A stretch of DNA of 56,378 nucleotides, from the NCBI GenBank assembly GCA_944322395.1, contig CALUPA010000005.1:1-56378 (forward strand), read 5' to 3'. A program made the position numbers and the translations under genes. This document shows, in pieces, positions 52,833 to 56,378 of the stretch. The DNA comes from an uncultured Phocaeicola sp. GTDB lineage: Bacteria > Bacteroidota > Bacteroidia > Bacteroidales > Bacteroidaceae. How positions within the stretch are numbered: the stretch's first letter is position 1; the number at the start of each line of letters is the position of its first letter. A model generated the notes under the pieces. It did not search any database and was not told where the DNA came from. It was given only the letters and a program-made list of their open reading frames with translations.

Positions 52833-54524
52833 TCATTTCTTTTCCTTTATATCAGTGTGAGCCTCAACTACATTTACCACATAATCACCAAGTTTTTCGC
52901 ATTCGGCTATGATGTCCATGTAATGAACTCCCATCTGATAGTCATACTCCTTATTATTGACATCAACAACATTCTGACCTTTAAGTGTATTTCGGTAATT
53001 GTTGATTTCATTCTCCAGATTAAATGAACAATTCACATCAACAGTATGATGAGTATCTTCAACCAATTTTATCATTTGGGATAAAGCCTGGTCTGTCAGT
53101 TGCATCATCTGATGTATATGGTCATACTGTGCACTGGTAAAATCATCATTTCCACGATTCTTACGATTTATAGTACGGGCCATATTATAACAACTGTCGC
53201 CTATACTCTCAATTTCCGTAACTTCACGAAGCATACCTCTTATCTGAACCTTACTTTCCGAACTCAATCTACCTTCTGATACCTGATTCAAATATTTGGC
53301 AATCTCAAGCTCCATATTATCACTTATATTCTCGTATTTTTCTATTCGGCTGAAAAGCTTATTAAATTCTGACTCATTTTTCACATGCAGCAACTCACGT
53401 ACCATACCGAACATTCTCTGTATGCGCTCTGCAAAAAGATTGATTTCTTTTCTTGCCTGAAGAATTGAAAGTTCAGCTGTAGACAACATTCCACCAGAAA
53501 TAAACTGCAAACGATATTCTTCTTCCTGCTCCTTCTGAGGTATAATACTACATACAGTCTTTTCTATAAACTTTACAAACCATATAAGTATCAAAACATT
53601 ACATATATTAAAACAAGTATGGAAAGCTGAAAGTTTGAATGAAACAGCAACTCCTCCTGCTTCGGACACATTCATCAAATCAGATACAATCCATTCTACC
53701 ATTGAAAGAAATGGTCTAAATAGAATCAAAACCCATACCACTCCGAAAATATTAAACATGAGGTGGGCTATAGCTGCTCGCCTGGCTTGTGTATTAGCTG
53801 TCAATGCTGCAAGATTAGCAGTTATTGTTGTTCCGATATTTTCTCCTAATACAAGTGCAGCACCAAGCTCAAAACTAATCCATCCATTAGCACACATGAT
53901 TAATGTTATTGCCATAGTAGCTGCCGATGCCTGAACTATCATGGTAAGAATAGTACCAATCAATACAAATAACAACACAGATACAAAACCCATGTCGGTA
54001 TAGTTCTGCACAAAAGCCAGCATATCCGGATTATGACTCAAATCTGGAGCATTAGTCTTCAGCAGATTAAGTCCCATAAAAAGAAAAGCAAAGCCAAAAA
54101 TAAATTCCCCTACAGACTTGCGTGAACTTTTCTGAGAAAACAGCAAAGGAATACCAAAAGCCAACAAAGGAAGTGAGAATGCAGATATATCAACCTTGAA
54201 CCCTAGAGCAGATATAATCCATGCAGTAACAGTGGTACCGATGTTGGCACCCATGATGACCCCTATAGACTGTGCCAATTCAAGAAGACCTGCATTAACA
54301 AAACTGACAACCATAACCGTTGTAGCCGAAGATGACTGTATTAATGCTGTTATAAGCATTCCTGTCAAAACTCCCGTAACACGATTGGTTGTCATCGCTG
54401 TTAAAATACTTCGCAAGCGGTCGCCTGCAAACTTCTGTAAACCTTCGCTCATAATCTTCATTCCATAGAGGAACAAAGCCAAAGAACCAAGCAACTTTAA
54501 AAAATCATAAAATGAATATTCCAT
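52833..54524 (-). CDS. Na+/Pi cotransporter family protein with PhoU-like tail
   Basis: This 563-residue protein has two Na/Pi repeats in its membrane domain, each with QSSSATT- or QASAATM-type sequence (TALIQSSSATTVMVVSF and IVQASAATMAITLIM). A cytoplasmic PhoU-like helical region forms residues 350-560. Bacterial relatives import phosphate with sodium. There is no linked pst or pho gene. It is transcribed away from the nucleoside kinase. Confidence 0.92.
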   Translation of the reverse strand: MEYSFYDFLKLLGSLALFLYGMKIMSEGLQKFAGDRLRSILTAMTTNRVTGVLTGMLITALIQSSSATTVMVVSFVNAGLLELAQSIGVIMGANIGTTVTAWIISALGFKVDISAFSLPLLAFGIPLLFSQKSSRKSVGEFIFGFAFLFMGLNLLKTNAPDLSHNPDMLAFVQNYTDMGFVSVLLFVLIGTILTMIVQASAATMAITLIMCANGWISFELGAALVLGENIGTTITANLAALTANTQARRAAIAHLMFNIFGVVWVLILFRPFLSMVEWIVSDLMNVSEAGGVAVSFKLSAFHTCFNICNVLILIWFVKFIEKTVCSIIPQKEQEEEYRLQFISGGMLSTAELSILQARKEINLFAERIQRMFGMVRELLHVKNESEFNKLFSRIEKYENISDNMELEIAKYLNQVSEGRLSSESKVQIRGMLREVTEIESIGDSCYNMARTINRKNRGNDDFTSAQYDHIHQMMQLTDQALSQMIKLVEDTHHTVDVNCSFNLENEINNYRNTLKGQNVVDVNNKEYDYQMGVHYMDIIAECEKLGDYVVNVVEAHTDIKEKK

Positions 54525-54615
54525 TTGATATTATTTAGGTAAGATATAGGCAATATAAATAATATTGAGTAAATTAACTGCCAGTTCATCCAATTAAGTA
54601 ATACATATTACAATT

Positions 54616-56280
54616 ATGTTACAAATATATTGCAAAAATAACAAAGAAACAAGAGATTTTCCAGAAGGAACTTCCCTTATAGACATTTATAATGATTTTA
54701 AGCTGAACATGCCATATGGTCCTGTCAGTGCAAAAGTTAATAATAAAGTAGAAAATCTGAATTTCAGAGTATACTACAACAAAGATGTGGAATTTCTGGA
54801 TATTACCAGCGCATCAGGCATGAGGACATATGTACGTTCATTATGTTTTATTCTTGTAAAAGCCGTAGACGATCTATATCCATGCGGTACAATATCCTTA
54901 GAACATCCTGTTTCAAAAGGATACTTCTGTAAGTTACATATCGACAGAAACATTGGACTGGACGATGTGTCGCGCATTAAGAAAAGGATGCTAGAAATAA
55001 TAAATGAGGATTTGCCGATAACAAGATACGAACAAAAAACTGAAGATGTTATAAAAATATTCCAAGAAAGAGGAATGATGGATAAAGTAAAACTTTTATC
55101 TACATCAGGAAAATTATACTCATTCTACTATAGACTTGGTGATACAATAGACTGTTATTATAGTAGCCTGATACCAAGTACTGGATATATCAAGAAATTC
55201 GACATCGTGAAATATTACGACGGACTACTACTACAAATACCAAATAGGAAAAACCCTGAAAAGATAGAAGAACTTATCAAACAAGAAAAAATGCTTGAGG
55301 TTTTTCAAGAACATCACCGATGGAATGAAATCCTAGGTATAAGCACAGTCGGAGATTTCAACATAGCTTGTAATGAAGGACATGCAATTGATTTAATAAA
55401 CGTATCGGAAGCACTTCAGGAAAGAAAAATAGTAAAAATAGCAGATGAAATCTCAGCCAGACAGGAAGGAGAAAAAAGGATAAAATTGATTTTGATCTCC
55501 GGACCTTCATCGTCTGGAAAAACTACATTCAGCAAAAGACTTAGTATTCAGTTGATGACAAACGGGTTAAAGCCTTTTCCTATATCGCTAGACGATTATT
55601 TCGTAAGCAGAGAAAACACACCTCTTGACGAAAACGGCAACCATGATTACGAATCTCTGTATGCTGTAGATTTGCCTTTCTTCAAGGAACAGCTTGACAC
55701 AATACTTGAAGGTGGAGAAGTTGAACTTCCGAAATTTAATTTCGCAACTGGAACAAGAGAGAAAAGTGGTACAAAATTCAGACTTGAAGACAACATGATT
55801 CTTATACTGGAAGGTATACATGCCTTAAACCCGGAACTTACCCCCAATATACCTTCCGACAACAAATATAAGATTTATGTATCTGCGCTTACTACTATAT
55901 TGCTTGACAAACATAACTACATTCCAACAACAGACAACAGGCTTCTCCGCCGCATCATACGCGACTCAAAATATAGAGGCAGTTCAGCCGAGGCAACTAT
56001 TGCACGTTGGCCAAGTGTGAGAACAGGCGAAGAGAAATGGATTTTCCCTTACCAGGAAAATGCAGACGCAATGTTTAATTCAGCATTATTATTTGAATTG
56101 GCGGTAATTAAAGACCATATAGAGCCGATACTTAGAAAGGTGCCAAACAATTGCCCTGAATACTCAGAGGCTCACCGTCTGTTGCATTTTTTGAGTTATT
56201 TCGTTTCCATACAGGATACAGAACTTCCACCAACATCACTACTAAGAGAGTTCCTTGGTGGCAGTAGCTTTAACTATTAA
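54616..56280 (+). CDS. Uridine kinase-like nucleoside kinase with N-terminal TGS/ThrRS-like domains
   Basis: This 554-residue protein has an N-terminal TGS domain (about 1-60), a threonyl-tRNA synthetase second-additional-domain-like part (about 70-230), and a C-terminal P-loop kinase. The P-loop is ISGPSSSGKTTFSKRL (about 297-312), with LDDYF and EGIHALNP as in uridine kinases. The fusion is widespread in bacteria and its exact substrate is unknown. The stop at 56280 is followed by an incomplete hairpin at the window end. Confidence 0.9.
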   Translation: MLQIYCKNNKETRDFPEGTSLIDIYNDFKLNMPYGPVSAKVNNKVENLNFRVYYNKDVEFLDITSASGMRTYVRSLCFILVKAVDDLYPCGTISLEHPVSKGYFCKLHIDRNIGLDDVSRIKKRMLEIINEDLPITRYEQKTEDVIKIFQERGMMDKVKLLSTSGKLYSFYYRLGDTIDCYYSSLIPSTGYIKKFDIVKYYDGLLLQIPNRKNPEKIEELIKQEKMLEVFQEHHRWNEILGISTVGDFNIACNEGHAIDLINVSEALQERKIVKIADEISARQEGEKRIKLILISGPSSSGKTTFSKRLSIQLMTNGLKPFPISLDDYFVSRENTPLDENGNHDYESLYAVDLPFFKEQLDTILEGGEVELPKFNFATGTREKSGTKFRLEDNMILILEGIHALNPELTPNIPSDNKYKIYVSALTTILLDKHNYIPTTDNRLLRRIIRDSKYRGSSAEATIARWPSVRTGEEKWIFPYQENADAMFNSALLFELAVIKDHIEPILRKVPNNCPEYSEAHRLLHFLSYFVSIQDTELPPTSLLREFLGGSSFNY

Positions 56281-56339
56281 AAAAACAGCATGTGGGGATT
56301 TATTAGGGATATTCAGTAAATGTCCTTAAAATATATGAT

Positions 56340-56378
56340 GGCATATGAAGATGATATAACATAATCACTCCATATGCC
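56340..56378 (+). terminator. Likely terminator stem at the window's right edge
   Basis: GGCATATG (56340-56347) and CATATGCC (56371-56378) are perfect 8-bp arms; the design resembles the pepD terminator, and the right edge cuts off whatever follows. Confidence 0.5.

Noticed and set aside
1..56378. tRNA, rRNA, insertion sequence, integrase or toxin-antitoxin genes
   Set aside because: I scanned the gaps and gene set for them and found none; all gaps beyond 300 bp are accounted for.

Overview
The window is ordinary chromosome of a Bacteroidales bacterium, most likely Bacteroidaceae (Bacteroides or Phocaeicola). The evidence is a low-GC genome with almost no Shine-Dalgarno sequences, many start-proximal TAnnTTTG boxes (the -7 element of Bacteroides promoters), family-restricted genes (NigD-like lipoprotein, DUF4827, DUF349 repeats, an Mrp without its CxxC, ComEC without a C-terminal hydrolase) and anaerobe markers (rubredoxin, Fe-dependent alcohol dehydrogenase, HemW). 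No tRNA, rRNA, CRISPR array, prophage, insertion sequence or integrase was found. Species cannot be settled by eye.

Layout. 1-10 kb: the 5' part of an EF-G paralogue with a substituted catalytic histidine, hemW, a DUF4827 lipoprotein with glmM, a DHH phosphoesterase, and rpe with comEC. 8.3-11.2 kb: an ECF sigma factor, a protein with an anti-sigma-like N-terminus, one inner-membrane helix, a long disordered linker and a C-terminal outer-membrane barrel, and a divergent NigD-like lipoprotein. This matches the dual membrane-spanning anti-sigma (Dma) systems reported to control outer-membrane vesicle formation through NigD in Bacteroides thetaiotaomicron, and is the most exciting locus here. 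11-16.4 kb: a probable operon trmB, mrp, sua5, clc, fmt. 16.6-23.2 kb: an unknown membrane protein, ilvE, xseA-xseB, a secreted subtilase, a TPR protein and msrA. 23.3-30.5 kb: copper ATPase, alcohol dehydrogenase, GNAT-nitrilase fusion, thioesterase and metY. 30.5-36.6 kb: two unknown proteins, rubredoxin, a sirtuin, tandem FKBP isomerases and an M13 peptidase. 36.6-45.8 kb: an ABC-F ATPase, a candidate small RNA, purA with a Fur-type repressor, an AraC-DPP3-HEAT operon and recQ. 45.9-56.4 kb: a DUF349 protein, mgtE with rsmA, a flippase-like membrane protein with pepD, a Na/Pi transporter and a fused nucleoside kinase.

Structure outside genes. Two intergenic arrays 22 kb apart each contain four 17-bp near-palindromes at an exact 21-bp period and share the same left border. 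A region between purA and the ABC-F gene has its own promoter-like box and a strong terminator and may encode a small RNA of about 85 nt. rsmA and the flippase gene have interlocked face-to-face promoter boxes built on a palindrome. A CGTCAA-N4-TTGACG operator candidate lies between metY and the thioesterase gene. Clear hairpin terminators separate most transcription units.
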